Assembly: GCA_015472025.1 (NCBI GenBank)
Contig: BNHL01000001.1
Coordinates: forward strand, 3,026,001-3,090,000
From: Cytophagales bacterium WSM2-2
Lineage (GTDB): Bacteria; Bacteroidota; Bacteroidia; Cytophagales; Cyclobacteriaceae
Length of the DNA: 64,000 nucleotides
Direction: 5' to 3'
Position 1 is the stretch's first letter, and the number at the start of each line of letters is the position of its first letter. Position numbers and translations under genes: made by a program. This document shows, piece by piece, positions 52,843 through 62,255 of the stretch. The notes under the pieces are model-generated. The model had not been told where the DNA came from. It saw nothing but the letters and a program-made list of their open reading frames with translations, and ran no database searches.

Positions 52843-54840
52843 ATGCGGAAGTTCTATAGCACGGCTTTAATTCTTTTAATCTTCTACGCGACTGATATAA
52901 GTGCCCAGGATATTTTGGACAAGAAGGCTGTCCCGGGCCTAAGCAGCGCCAAACTCACCGAGTTTTCACCTACCATAAGCGCTGATGGCAAGACGATCAT
53001 CTTTGAATCGAGTGTGGATCAGGACAAAGGGTGGGAACTGTTTGAATCGCACCTGGAGAATGGCACCTGGAGTACACCGGTTCCGCTCAAGAGTATTAAC
53101 GAAAAATGTCAATTCATTGCCGGTCCAAGTATTAGTTTCGACGGTAATGAACTTTTCTATACCGCCTTCGTGGAGAACAGCTCCAAGACTGAAGACATTT
53201 ATTACTCCGAACGCACAGGGGATAACACCTGGAGCGAACCAAAAAATATAGGAGCGCCAATCAATACAGACGACAATTACGAGGGATTCCCTTCCATTTC
53301 TTCGGATGGAAAAAGCCTGTATTTCATCCGGCTGAACCTGGAAAAAGAAACGGATAAGAAAAGCAAGGAGCCGTGCTTTGTTATTTATGTTTCCAAAAAG
53401 CAAACGGATGGAACCTGGGGAGAGCCAGTGCCTCTTCCCGCACCGATCAACACGGGCTGTGAGCGCGATCCGAAAGTCATGGCTGATAACCACACGCTTA
53501 TTTTTTCTTCGATTCGCGAAGGAGGTCTCGGAAAGTACGACATGTATCAGACAATCAGGCAAAAGGACGGTTCATGGTCAACTCCGGTCGCTTTGGATTT
53601 TATTAATTCTCCCGACAACGATCAGTCTCCATGTATCTCAGCTTCCGGTGACATCATGTTTTACTATACCAAGAATGATATCTATTCAGTGGCCATACCG
53701 GACAAGTACAAACAGATGATCAACGCGGTAGTCACAGGTTATGTGCGTGAAAGTAAAAATCGCAATCATGTGCTGTCTAATATCCTGGTCACAAATCTGA
53801 GGACTAATGAGTCTTTCACAACAACGAGCAGCGAGGCTGACGGAGAATATAGTCTTGTGCTCAATGCGGGACAGAAATACACCGTCATTTTTGATAATGA
53901 AAATTACTTTCCCGATACGTTAACACTGGATTTTGAAAATCAAAAAACCTATCAACTTCAACAAAGGGATATTACGTTAAGAGCAGCGCTTGAAACTAAG
54001 ATTGATGTGGTTGACAAGGACCTGAAGTTTCGGATTTCGGCTATGATGCAAATTCAACAAGAGGGCACTTCGATTTTTATGGATTCAGTCCGCGAATTGC
54101 AATTGCCAAAACAAATGAGGTTTGATGCTCCGCGCAATTACGTCATTCAGGTTTCGAAAAAGGATTACGTCCCGGTGAAGGAGAACTGGACCTTTAAGGA
54201 AAAAAGAATAGCCCCCAACAGAAATGTGATTGTGCAACTTGAACATGAGCGTGTAGAGTTTGTTCCGCAGGTTGTAAATGCTGCTACTAAACAAAAGACA
54301 AAAGTTAAGGTGTATGCCAACAATAAAGGCGTAGAAGAAGTAATTATTGCTGAAGCCGGAGAGAAGATGTTACTGCGAAAAGGCGACAAGTACCAGGTAG
54401 CGACCTCAAGTGAGGAGGGTTACTTCTTTTCTTCCAAGGAAATTACAGCAGGAGAAGTGCACTCGGTTGAACTTGACGTTGTGCCCATCGAAGTTGACGG
54501 TAAGCTGGCTTTGAGAAATATCACTTTTGAAATTAATTCAGCTGAACTTAAAGAAAGTTCCATATTCGAGCTTGATCGGGTGGTTGAAATGATGAAAGTG
54601 AATCCCAAAGTGTATATGGAGATATCAGCACACACGGACGATATCGGTGATGATGCCTCCAACCTTAAACTTTCTGACAAACGGGCCCGGAGCGCTTGGA
54701 ATTATCTCATTAATAAAGGGATCAGCAAAGACCGGCTGGTACCAAAAGGTTATGGCGAAACAAAACCACTTAATCCCAACGACTCAGACACGGGCCGCGC
54801 GTTAAACCGCAGGGTTGAGTTGCGTGTGTTGAAAATCTGA
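52843..54840 (+). CDS. PD40-OmpA outer membrane protein
   Basis: 665 residues: signal peptide; five WD40-like PD40 repeats over about 40-290 (FSPTISADGKTIIFESS, AGPSISFDGNELFY, GFPSISSDGKSLYFIR, QSPCISASGDIMFYY); a carboxypeptidase-regulatory-like segment near 300-375; and an OmpA C-terminal domain (ITFEINSAELKESS, ISAHTDDIGDDASNLKLSDKRARSAWNYL, PKGYGETKPL). It would be bound to peptidoglycan in the periplasm, near the outer membrane. It is co-transcribed with the TPR-CHAT gene and may be its substrate or scaffold. Confidence 0.9.
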   Translation: MRKFYSTALILLIFYATDISAQDILDKKAVPGLSSAKLTEFSPTISADGKTIIFESSVDQDKGWELFESHLENGTWSTPVPLKSINEKCQFIAGPSISFDGNELFYTAFVENSSKTEDIYYSERTGDNTWSEPKNIGAPINTDDNYEGFPSISSDGKSLYFIRLNLEKETDKKSKEPCFVIYVSKKQTDGTWGEPVPLPAPINTGCERDPKVMADNHTLIFSSIREGGLGKYDMYQTIRQKDGSWSTPVALDFINSPDNDQSPCISASGDIMFYYTKNDIYSVAIPDKYKQMINAVVTGYVRESKNRNHVLSNILVTNLRTNESFTTTSSEADGEYSLVLNAGQKYTVIFDNENYFPDTLTLDFENQKTYQLQQRDITLRAALETKIDVVDKDLKFRISAMMQIQQEGTSIFMDSVRELQLPKQMRFDAPRNYVIQVSKKDYVPVKENWTFKEKRIAPNRNVIVQLEHERVEFVPQVVNAATKQKTKVKVYANNKGVEEVIIAEAGEKMLLRKGDKYQVATSSEEGYFFSSKEITAGEVHSVELDVVPIEVDGKLALRNITFEINSAELKESSIFELDRVVEMMKVNPKVYMEISAHTDDIGDDASNLKLSDKRARSAWNYLINKGISKDRLVPKGYGETKPLNPNDSDTGRALNRRVELRVLKI

Positions 54841-54858
54841 TTCGGAAAATAAAATACG

Positions 54859-54866
54859 TAGTTTTG
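54859..54866 (+). promoter_or_regulatory. -7 box TAGTTTTG for priA
   Basis: A perfect TAnnTTTG match 7 nt before the ATG at 54874, which would give a nearly leaderless transcript. A GTTG at 54828-54831 is a possible -33 with a long 27-nt spacer. Confidence 0.4.
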
Positions 54867-54873
54867 GTTTTGG

Positions 54874-57381
54874 ATGCCATCCGATCTTTCATTTGAATTC
54901 AATCCTGGCGAAACTCTTTTCGCAGAACTTGTTATCCCGGTTCCGGTAGCCAAACTTTTTACGTATCGTGTACCGGCATTGCTGAACGAAAAGATAAAGA
55001 TCGGGCAACGCGCCATTGTTCAGTTTGGTGCAAAAAAAATCCAGACGGGAATTATTCTGAATGTTCACAACAATCCACCGCGGGATTATGAGGCCAAGTA
55101 TATTCTGGAGTTGCTTGACGATAATGAAATCGTCTACAGTCAACAGTTGCAGCTCTACCAATGGATTGCGGAATATTATATGTGTACTCTCGGAGAAGTG
55201 GTTAATGCTGCTTTGCCTTCCGGACTGAAATTGTCAAGTGAGTCGATTGTACAGATCAATCCGCGATTTGATCTGGAAACTTCCGAGTTTGATTTTTCGG
55301 AGAAGGAGAAAATACTCTTGCAAAGATTGAAAGATGAACCCCTTGGCTACTCGGCCATCGTGAAAATTGTAGGGTCAGCTAAAATCTATAACCTGTTAAA
55401 ATCTCTTTCTTCCAAGGAGGCAATTATCATTTTTGAGCAAGTCAAGGAAAAGTACAAGCCTAAAACGGAAAGGCGTATTCGTTTAGCGGGCAACTTAACT
55501 TCAAGAAAAGCGCTTGAGCTTCTTTTCGAAACGATCGCCAAAAAACCTAAGCAGGAAGCGCTGTTGCTAAAGTATCTTCAATTTGTTCCTGTGTTCACAG
55601 ATGCGTCTTTGAATGAAAAAGGCTTAGTCAAATCATCTTTGGTGGATGAAGAGACGTCAGACTCCGTCATTCGTACGCTGGTGAAAAACAAAGTTCTCGA
55701 GGAATTTGACATCACGGTACCGCGTTTTGGTTTTGACGATCCGCAGCAAGAGTATCCCATTTTATTGAGTGAGACGCAGGAGAAGACGCGTAATTCGATT
55801 ATTAAATTCTTCGAAGAAAAGAACACAGTCTTGCTGCATGGTGTTACCGGCAGCGGCAAGACGGAAATATATATCGACCTGATCAAACGAGCGCTAGATG
55901 GGGGCAACCAGGTTTTGTACCTTCTCCCCGAGATAGCCCTTACTACGCAGATCGTTTTACGCCTCAAAAAAATATTTGGCAGTGCTCTGGGGGTTTATCA
56001 TTCCAAGTTCTCGGACAATGAGCGTGTGGAAGTTTGGAACGGTGTTCTCTCGGGTAAATTCCGGTTTGTGATCGGTGTTCGCTCTTCTGTCTTTCTCCCG
56101 TTCGACAATCTAAGCCTGATCATTGTGGATGAGGAGCATGACTCTTCGTACAAGCAGCAGGATCCGTCACCACGCTACCACGCTCGCGATGTGGCGCTGG
56201 TAATCGCGCAGATGCATCACGCCAAAGTGATCCTGGGCAGTGCAACTCCGTCAGTTGAGTCATATTACCATGCTACTGCAGGCCGCTACGGTTTGGTTAC
56301 GCTTAAGGAACGCTTCGGAACATCCACATTGCCAGCAATTCTTTTTGCAGACTTGGCTTCTGAAAAAAAGAGAAAAACGAATAAAGGTGAATTTTCTTCT
56401 TTGTTGCTCAACGAGATCAATGAGGTAACATCGAAGAAAGAACAAGTGATCCTTTTTCAGAACCGCAGGGGATATGCTCCTGTAGTTCAATGTGAAGATT
56501 GCGGGTGGGTACCTAAATGCATTAATTGTGCAGTAAGTCTCACCTACCATCAATTTCGGCACGCCATGGTGTGTCATTATTGTGGTTATCGTGAACCTCT
56601 GCCAAGTCAGTGTCCACAGTGTACCTCCAAAAGAATTTTAACAATTGGCTACGGCACGGAGAAACTGGAGGAGGAGCTGAAACTTTTTTTTCCTGAAGTC
56701 AGAACCGAACGCATGGACCTCGATACTACGCGTACCAAGTCGGGGTATGAAGATATTATCACCGGTTTTGAAAGCGGAGAGACTGGAATTTTAGTTGGCA
56801 CACAAATGGTAACTAAAGGCCTCGACTTTGACAATGTAGGTCTTGCAGGTGTTTTTGATGCCGACAGGCTCATGCATTTCCCGGATTTTCGTTCGCATGA
56901 ACGAGCCTTTCAACTAATTACGCAAGTGAGTGGCAGAGCAGGCCGGAGAGAGAAGCAAGGCAAAGTGGTGATCCAAACATCCAACCCGAAACATCACCTG
57001 TTTTCTTTTGTGACTGATAATGACGTCACAGGTTTTCTCAAAGATCAATTGGCCGATCGTCAACATAACTTTTATCCGCCCTTTGCACGTCTTATCGAAA
57101 TCACTTTTAAGCATACAGACCGGAAGATAGTCCGTGAATTTGCCGAGACGATAACAGAGCAGTTCAAATCAAAATTGAAGGGAATGAAAATACTGGGACC
57201 AGGCGAGCCAATGATCTCCAAGATCAGAAATGAGTTCTTGCTTCACATCCTTTTGAAAATCCCGCGTGATCAGGGGCATCTTGCTGAAATTAAAAAACTG
57301 CTTCAAGACAACGCCAGTCATTTCCAGCTTCAGAAAGAATTCAGGAATGTGAAAGTAGTATTCGATGTCGATCCGGTGTAG
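54874..57381 (+). CDS. priA: Primosomal protein N' (PriA helicase)
   Basis: 835 residues. N-terminal 3'-DNA-binding domain (AELVIPVPVAKLFTYRVP, QRAIVQFGAKK); Walker A HGVTGSGKTEIY; Walker B IIVDEEHDSSYKQQDPSPRYHARDVA; the zinc-binding cysteine cluster (CEDCGW, CINCAV, CHYCGY, CPQC) and motifs V and VI (GTQMVTKGLDFDNVGL, QVSGRAGRREKQG). It restarts stalled replication forks. It lies 33 nt after the PD40-OmpA gene but has its own -7 box. Confidence 0.95.
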   Translation: MPSDLSFEFNPGETLFAELVIPVPVAKLFTYRVPALLNEKIKIGQRAIVQFGAKKIQTGIILNVHNNPPRDYEAKYILELLDDNEIVYSQQLQLYQWIAEYYMCTLGEVVNAALPSGLKLSSESIVQINPRFDLETSEFDFSEKEKILLQRLKDEPLGYSAIVKIVGSAKIYNLLKSLSSKEAIIIFEQVKEKYKPKTERRIRLAGNLTSRKALELLFETIAKKPKQEALLLKYLQFVPVFTDASLNEKGLVKSSLVDEETSDSVIRTLVKNKVLEEFDITVPRFGFDDPQQEYPILLSETQEKTRNSIIKFFEEKNTVLLHGVTGSGKTEIYIDLIKRALDGGNQVLYLLPEIALTTQIVLRLKKIFGSALGVYHSKFSDNERVEVWNGVLSGKFRFVIGVRSSVFLPFDNLSLIIVDEEHDSSYKQQDPSPRYHARDVALVIAQMHHAKVILGSATPSVESYYHATAGRYGLVTLKERFGTSTLPAILFADLASEKKRKTNKGEFSSLLLNEINEVTSKKEQVILFQNRRGYAPVVQCEDCGWVPKCINCAVSLTYHQFRHAMVCHYCGYREPLPSQCPQCTSKRILTIGYGTEKLEEELKLFFPEVRTERMDLDTTRTKSGYEDIITGFESGETGILVGTQMVTKGLDFDNVGLAGVFDADRLMHFPDFRSHERAFQLITQVSGRAGRREKQGKVVIQTSNPKHHLFSFVTDNDVTGFLKDQLADRQHNFYPPFARLIEITFKHTDRKIVREFAETITEQFKSKLKGMKILGPGEPMISKIRNEFLLHILLKIPRDQGHLAEIKKLLQDNASHFQLQKEFRNVKVVFDVDPV

Positions 57382-57410
57382 TGTTCATGACTGCAGTCTC
57401 TGCGATCCAC

Positions 57411-57447
57411 ATAAAACAACTTCGGCCACCCTTTCAGGTAGCCGAAG
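57411..57447 (-). terminator. Terminator between priA and the M1 peptidase
   Basis: A stem CTTCGGCCACC/GGTAGCCGAAG (57420-57447, one mismatch). On the minus strand it is followed by TTGTTTTAT, a better U tract than on the plus strand, so it terminates the peptidase transcript and possibly priA too. Confidence 0.7.
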
Positions 57448-57490
57448 CATTCTATTTGTTTGTGTAAACTGCTTGAACTAAGTATTTAGC

Positions 57491-59704
57491 CTAGTTCTTC
57501 TTTTTCACCTCTTCGAATTTTGATTCCTTCTGTTTGCGCGGGAACACGTTGTCCTCAGGCTCACCTTCAGCCATGTCCTGGTTCGGGTCGATCACTACAC
57601 TTGCAACCTCTTTGTCTTTAATGAAAGACTTTCTGAATTGATTTTCATTTAAGCGCCACAGTTCCGCAGGTAGCTTTTCGATTTCCTTTGTTCCATCCTT
57701 ATAAGTCCATTCGATTACGATCGGCATTACAAGTCCTCCCTTATTTTTGAAAGTGAGTTCGTAGAAATTCTTGTCCTGAAGCTTGGCTTTTACTGCTGGT
57801 CCATCCACGCGTGTATTGAATTCGCCATACCATTCTTCTTTAAAGTCGATAACAGCAAATTCTTTTGGTCCCTGGCTGAAGTCTTTTGCCGGCTGTGCAT
57901 CGGCTGTAGGCAGATCACCTGATTTCACGGTGGGGTTTTTCTTCTCCACGTTAGCCTGATCTTTCTTCATGCGATACCACTTTACGTCAGCGAGTTCGAA
58001 ATCCACGTGATCAGTGGTGTAGTACCATCCACGCCAGAACCAGTCGAGGTCTACAGCAGAAGCATCTTCCATCGTTCGGAAGAAATCGGCAGGCTGCGGG
58101 TGCTTGAATGCCCAACGCGTAGCATACTCTTTAAACGATCGATCGAATAACTCAGGGCCCATGATCGATTCACGAAGAATGCTCAAACTGGTGGCCACCT
58201 TCGCATATTGTTCATTGCCAAATGAAACAATGTTTTCAGAATTAGTCATTACTGGACGTTGGATGCTCTTGTCACCCTTCATGAAAGGTGCAATACTCTT
58301 GCCCGTTCCCCACCAGGAAGGAAAATTTTCGTAACGCTCAGTTTCAGTCCGATATTGGAGAAAAGAGTTGATTCCTTCATCCATCCACGTCCACTGACGT
58401 TCGTCATTATTGATGATCATCGGGAAAAAATTATGTCCTACCTCATGGATGATAACAGCGATCGCAGTGTTTTTCGTATTCGGATCGGTGGTGCCATCCT
58501 TCTTCGAGCGGCCGCCATTGAAGCAGATCATCGGATACTCCATTCCTATGTTGGCTGTGTTAACAGAAATCGCAACAGGATAGGGATAGTCGATAGTGTA
58601 TTTTGAATAAGTCTCGAGACAGTTGCGCACTGCCTTGGTAGACTCTTGTTCCCATAGAGGATTTCCTTCTTTTGGATAGTACGACATGCCGAGTGGGGTC
58701 TTGGTTGCCAGTTTCACTGCCTGTGCATCCCAGATAAACTTGCGTGAAGTTGCAAAAGCAAAATCACGAACGTTGGTTGCCTGGTATTCCCATACTTTCT
58801 TGGTTGTTGCATGTGTTTTTTCTCTTTCGATGGCTTCAGCTTGCGTAGCAATGATCACCGGTTTATCGAAAGTTGTTTTTGCTTTTTCAAATCGTTCGAG
58901 TTGTGTTTTGGTAAGGGCAACAGTTGGGTTCATTAATGTTCCTGTTGCTGCAACGATGTGATCGGAAGGAACGGTCAGTTTCACTTTGTAGTCTCCGAAA
59001 GGAAGTGCAAACTCTCCCTGGCCAAGGAACTGTTTGTTTTGCCAGCCTTCAACGTCATCGTATACGCACATGCGGGGAAACCATTGTGCTATGGTATAGA
59101 TGTAGTTTTTGTCTTCCGGGAAATATTCCCATCCGCTGCGCTGTCCGTCAATCTGGCGGTCACCGATGTTGTAAGACCATTCTACTGAAAATGTAAATTT
59201 CTCGCCGGTCTTCAAAGGTTGCGGCAGATCAATTCGCATCATGGTATAATTGACGGTATAGTTGAGGTTCCCGCCAGTGGCATCTTTCACCGTTTTGATT
59301 TTGTGGCCACCATCAAAGTCACGTGAGCGTCTGTACAACTGCATCGTGTTAAGTGTGTCGGACATCAGTGTGGACTGACTTGCCGTGGTCATGTTCTTTT
59401 TGGCGAGGATGTTTTGATCCAATTGTAGCCACAGGTATTTCAACACATCGGGGGAGTTGTTGGTGTAGACGATGGTCTCAGCGCCTGTCAGGCTCTGGTT
59501 TTCATCATTGAGCTCAGCTGTGATGTTGTAGTCGGCTTTCTGTTGCCAGTATTTCACACCGGGAGCACCTGAGGCCGAACGGTAGTCTGTAGGAGTGGGC
59601 AACTCACTCTGGAGTTGCTCGAATTTTCCTTTCCATTTCTTGTCTTCCTGGCCATAGACAGCCACGGTCGCGAGAAGGAAAAGCGATAGTATGGGTTTTT
59701 TCAT
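57491..59704 (-). CDS. M1-family metallopeptidase (aminopeptidase)
   Basis: 737 residues with signal peptide LLATVAVYGQ. A GMEYPM segment (residues 387-392) stands where GxMEN is usual, and the zinc site is IIHEVGHNFFPMI (His420, Glu421, His424) with Glu443 in WMDEGIN, the HExxH-18-E spacing of M1. Such exported enzymes remove N-terminal residues of peptides in the periplasm or outside. It ends after a charged tail KKQKESKFEEVKKKN-like region (no sorting domain), so it is probably periplasmic. Confidence 0.9.
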   Translation of the reverse strand: MKKPILSLFLLATVAVYGQEDKKWKGKFEQLQSELPTPTDYRSASGAPGVKYWQQKADYNITAELNDENQSLTGAETIVYTNNSPDVLKYLWLQLDQNILAKKNMTTASQSTLMSDTLNTMQLYRRSRDFDGGHKIKTVKDATGGNLNYTVNYTMMRIDLPQPLKTGEKFTFSVEWSYNIGDRQIDGQRSGWEYFPEDKNYIYTIAQWFPRMCVYDDVEGWQNKQFLGQGEFALPFGDYKVKLTVPSDHIVAATGTLMNPTVALTKTQLERFEKAKTTFDKPVIIATQAEAIEREKTHATTKKVWEYQATNVRDFAFATSRKFIWDAQAVKLATKTPLGMSYYPKEGNPLWEQESTKAVRNCLETYSKYTIDYPYPVAISVNTANIGMEYPMICFNGGRSKKDGTTDPNTKNTAIAVIIHEVGHNFFPMIINNDERQWTWMDEGINSFLQYRTETERYENFPSWWGTGKSIAPFMKGDKSIQRPVMTNSENIVSFGNEQYAKVATSLSILRESIMGPELFDRSFKEYATRWAFKHPQPADFFRTMEDASAVDLDWFWRGWYYTTDHVDFELADVKWYRMKKDQANVEKKNPTVKSGDLPTADAQPAKDFSQGPKEFAVIDFKEEWYGEFNTRVDGPAVKAKLQDKNFYELTFKNKGGLVMPIVIEWTYKDGTKEIEKLPAELWRLNENQFRKSFIKDKEVASVVIDPNQDMAEGEPEDNVFPRKQKESKFEEVKKKN

Positions 59705-59866
59705 AGAATAATTGTTTTAGGAGTCTTGTAAAATTGGGTTAACGGAGAATTAATATACTGGGTTTTCCATTAAAGGAACTAATCTCATCCCATAAATGGG
59801 GTGGGTTGAAAATCATTTCGCGGATAGCAGCGTGCCCACTATCTTTAACGGCCACCTAACCAAGCG

Positions 59867-60259
59867 ATGAAAGCCTACATTTCTGTCAGTTTTAGTAAAC
59901 GAAAACGCCTTGATAAGGAAATCCTGGCAATTCGCGAATGCTTAAGTTCGCTGGGTATCAACTCCCTGATTTTTGTTGACAACTATCGATTTGCCGCGAA
60001 TGAAGAAAAGGAAATGATGAAGCAGGCAATGGAGGACATTGACAAATGTGACTTCCTGATTGCAGAAGTTTCAGATAAAGGAATCGGAATCGGGATAGAG
60101 GCAGGGTACGCTAAGGCAAAAGGGAAACCGGTAATCTACTTAAGACACGTGGATGCCGAGCATTCAACAACCGTTTCAGGAATCAGTGATTTCAGTATTA
60201 TCTATTCGGATTCAGGAGATTTAAAAACCAGGCTCCTGGAAGTGGTGAAAAACTTCTGA
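59867..60259 (+). CDS. DNPH1/nucleoside-2-deoxyribosyltransferase-like protein
   Basis: 130 residues, soluble. An MKAYISVSFSKRKR start gives the beta1-loop; CDFLIAEVSDKGIGIGIEAGYAKAKGKPVIYL is the family core, with a Glu in the position of the nucleophile (IEAGYA). The family splits the N-glycosidic bond of deoxynucleoside monophosphates (DNPH1) or swaps bases. It abuts the T9SS cargo gene on the other strand at position 60259/60260. It is a nucleotide-salvage candidate, or a TIR-like NAD enzyme fold by distant resemblance. Confidence 0.75.
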   Translation: MKAYISVSFSKRKRLDKEILAIRECLSSLGINSLIFVDNYRFAANEEKEMMKQAMEDIDKCDFLIAEVSDKGIGIGIEAGYAKAKGKPVIYLRHVDAEHSTTVSGISDFSIIYSDSGDLKTRLLEVVKNF

Positions 60260-62020
60260 TCACTTCACAGCAATCTTTGTTCGGAAGCGTTTTGTTCCGG
60301 ACTCCACCTGAAGCACATAAAGTCCTTCCGGAATGGAAGAGATATCCAACGGACCTTGCGGATCAGAATAACTCGACATTAAGATTCCTTTGAAATCATA
60401 GATGCGTACTGTATAGTCTTTCCATTGTGTCTGGACAAACAATGAGTTTTTTGCAGGGTTGGGATAAACCGCTATTTCAGGGGCTTCTTCATTGATACTG
60501 GCGACCGCATCATAAACAAATTTGTATCTATCCCTCTGATTGGCGGGAAAATACTCGTAGTACATCTCTTTCAAATCGCCATTGCTGTCGTAGACATTGG
60601 CAATCGAGTCCAGTTGTTGATAAGCGCCTTTGTCAAAAAGCCAGCTTCTAAGGTAATCAAGTGTATCTGAAGCAGGCAGGGCGTAGTCAGCTTTGTACAA
60701 TGGATCATAAATTCCCATTGAGCAATTGTCATCGCCATCGCAGAAAGATGTTTCACTGTGGATTACTTTGTCGTTTGCATTGAATTGGTAAGTGGTCCGG
60801 TTTGCACCCGAGCCCTTAAAGTAGAATTCCTCTTCCTGTACGAGGTTGTCTTTGTAATACTTTAATTTGAATGAGCTGTCTACATACCAGTCATGCGATG
60901 TCGGGTTGATGTATTCGGTATCGGTAAAGACCAATCTCTTTTGAGCATCGTATTTGTACAAAGTGCGCCAACGGTCTGTCCAGTTGCCATTGATGATCTC
61001 CTGATCGGTGTAAGTTATCGTAGTGACGTCAGTAAGATCTATCGTTTTTACAGTGCGATGTGTTTGAATCCATTCTGAACCATTCCATTTGAATTGAGAT
61101 GCGATAGCGTTTTCATATTCATCGTATGTAAACTCGTATTTTTTATTCTCGAATTCGGAGATGTAAGTCTTTTCACGGTCCTTGTCATCAAATTCGTGTA
61201 TGATATGGTAGTTCAGCACGAAGTCTCCATTCTGTTTCATGTACTCCATGTCGTCCACCAGATTGCCATGTGTATCGAACTTGTAAGTGTATTTCCATTC
61301 CTGAATTATGTCACCGGTGCCACAGGTCTTTTGGATAACGTGCCCATCGGTGATCCAGAAATCACTTTCCTTCCGGCCCTTCGATTCAACTTCCATTGAA
61401 CTATTGTTACCGGTTTGCTCACAAGTCACATAGAAAGAGAAGGAGTTAGAATAGCGATATCCGAACGGAAGTGTTTCTCTGCCGCTATAGGAACTGACAG
61501 TTACGAAACCATTGGCCGATTTCTTTTTCGTTGCTACTTCCAGGAAACTGTTGTATGCTGATCCTCTTACAGGACGGAGAAAATTCACATTAGTTAATTG
61601 GGCTGGGAGCAGATTGTCAAGAATGTCTTCGTTTTTGAAATTCGAATCCAATATAATCTCACTGACTAGCGTAGTATCTTTTTGTTCCGTTGAGTAAACG
61701 CTCATGTTCCGGAAATCAGTTGTCCTCACGGACTTACCTTCAACAGCATTAAACTTCTCTGTAGCCGGGTTCCACTGGAAACGAGTATATCCTCTTGGAA
61801 ATTTGAGCGTACTCATCGTTCGAGCGTTGATTGTTTTACTTTTTTGCAGTTGCGACAGGTTCTTCTCCGCGATGGAAGAGTACCAGCGTGGTTTGGCTTT
61901 TGACGATGGTGCTATCGAGCCCCACTTGGGCTGACTGCCAGGTACTACAACCTGACCGTTGACTGAATAACAGAATAAGAATGACAAGGCTGAGAAAACG
62001 AAACAACGCATTACTTTCAC
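60260..62020 (-). CDS. T9SS-secreted protein with C-terminal sorting domain
   Basis: 586 residues from a GTG at 62020 (an ATG at 62011 is equally likely). Signal peptide (VFSALSFLFCYSVNGQ); the middle is a series of YD/WKYTYKFDTHGNLVDD-like short repeats resembling RHS/DUF4595-type beta sheets; the last 75 residues match the type-A T9SS sorting domain: EIAVYPNPAKNSLFVQ, YTVRIYDFKGILMSS and SIPEGLYVLQVESGTKRFRTKIAVK. The protein is thus exported and cell-surface or released. Confidence 0.88.
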   Translation of the reverse strand: MKVMRCFVFSALSFLFCYSVNGQVVVPGSQPKWGSIAPSSKAKPRWYSSIAEKNLSQLQKSKTINARTMSTLKFPRGYTRFQWNPATEKFNAVEGKSVRTTDFRNMSVYSTEQKDTTLVSEIILDSNFKNEDILDNLLPAQLTNVNFLRPVRGSAYNSFLEVATKKKSANGFVTVSSYSGRETLPFGYRYSNSFSFYVTCEQTGNNSSMEVESKGRKESDFWITDGHVIQKTCGTGDIIQEWKYTYKFDTHGNLVDDMEYMKQNGDFVLNYHIIHEFDDKDREKTYISEFENKKYEFTYDEYENAIASQFKWNGSEWIQTHRTVKTIDLTDVTTITYTDQEIINGNWTDRWRTLYKYDAQKRLVFTDTEYINPTSHDWYVDSSFKLKYYKDNLVQEEEFYFKGSGANRTTYQFNANDKVIHSETSFCDGDDNCSMGIYDPLYKADYALPASDTLDYLRSWLFDKGAYQQLDSIANVYDSNGDLKEMYYEYFPANQRDRYKFVYDAVASINEEAPEIAVYPNPAKNSLFVQTQWKDYTVRIYDFKGILMSSYSDPQGPLDISSIPEGLYVLQVESGTKRFRTKIAVK

Positions 62021-62039
62021 GGGCTAAAATATACAATCA

Positions 62040-62047
62040 CAAAAGTA
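62040..62047 (-). promoter_or_regulatory. -7 box TACTTTTG for the T9SS gene
   Basis: A perfect minus-strand TAnnTTTG 20-29 nt before the GTG/ATG starts at 62020/62011. The remaining gap up to the Crp gene (62256) holds no other gene I can support. Confidence 0.4.
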
Positions 62048-62255
62048 TTGAAGTTACCCCATGTTAATTGGTACAGATGTCTCAAATGGTAGGATATTCA
62101 TTTCAGTATACCGGCTTACTTAGTATACACCACATATCACGGGAGTAAAGTGCAGGCGTTACTGATCCGTTCAATTGCGGACATCAGGCTCAATCCAGCA
62201 TAAATTCGTGTATATTCGTTTGCAGTCATAATTTTTTCAAGATGATTAACTACAA

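Noticed and set aside
52966-53562. A 198-residue minus-strand frame over the PD40-OmpA gene
   Set aside because: Antisense to PD40 repeats with clear homology; it has no start signals or domain pattern of its own.
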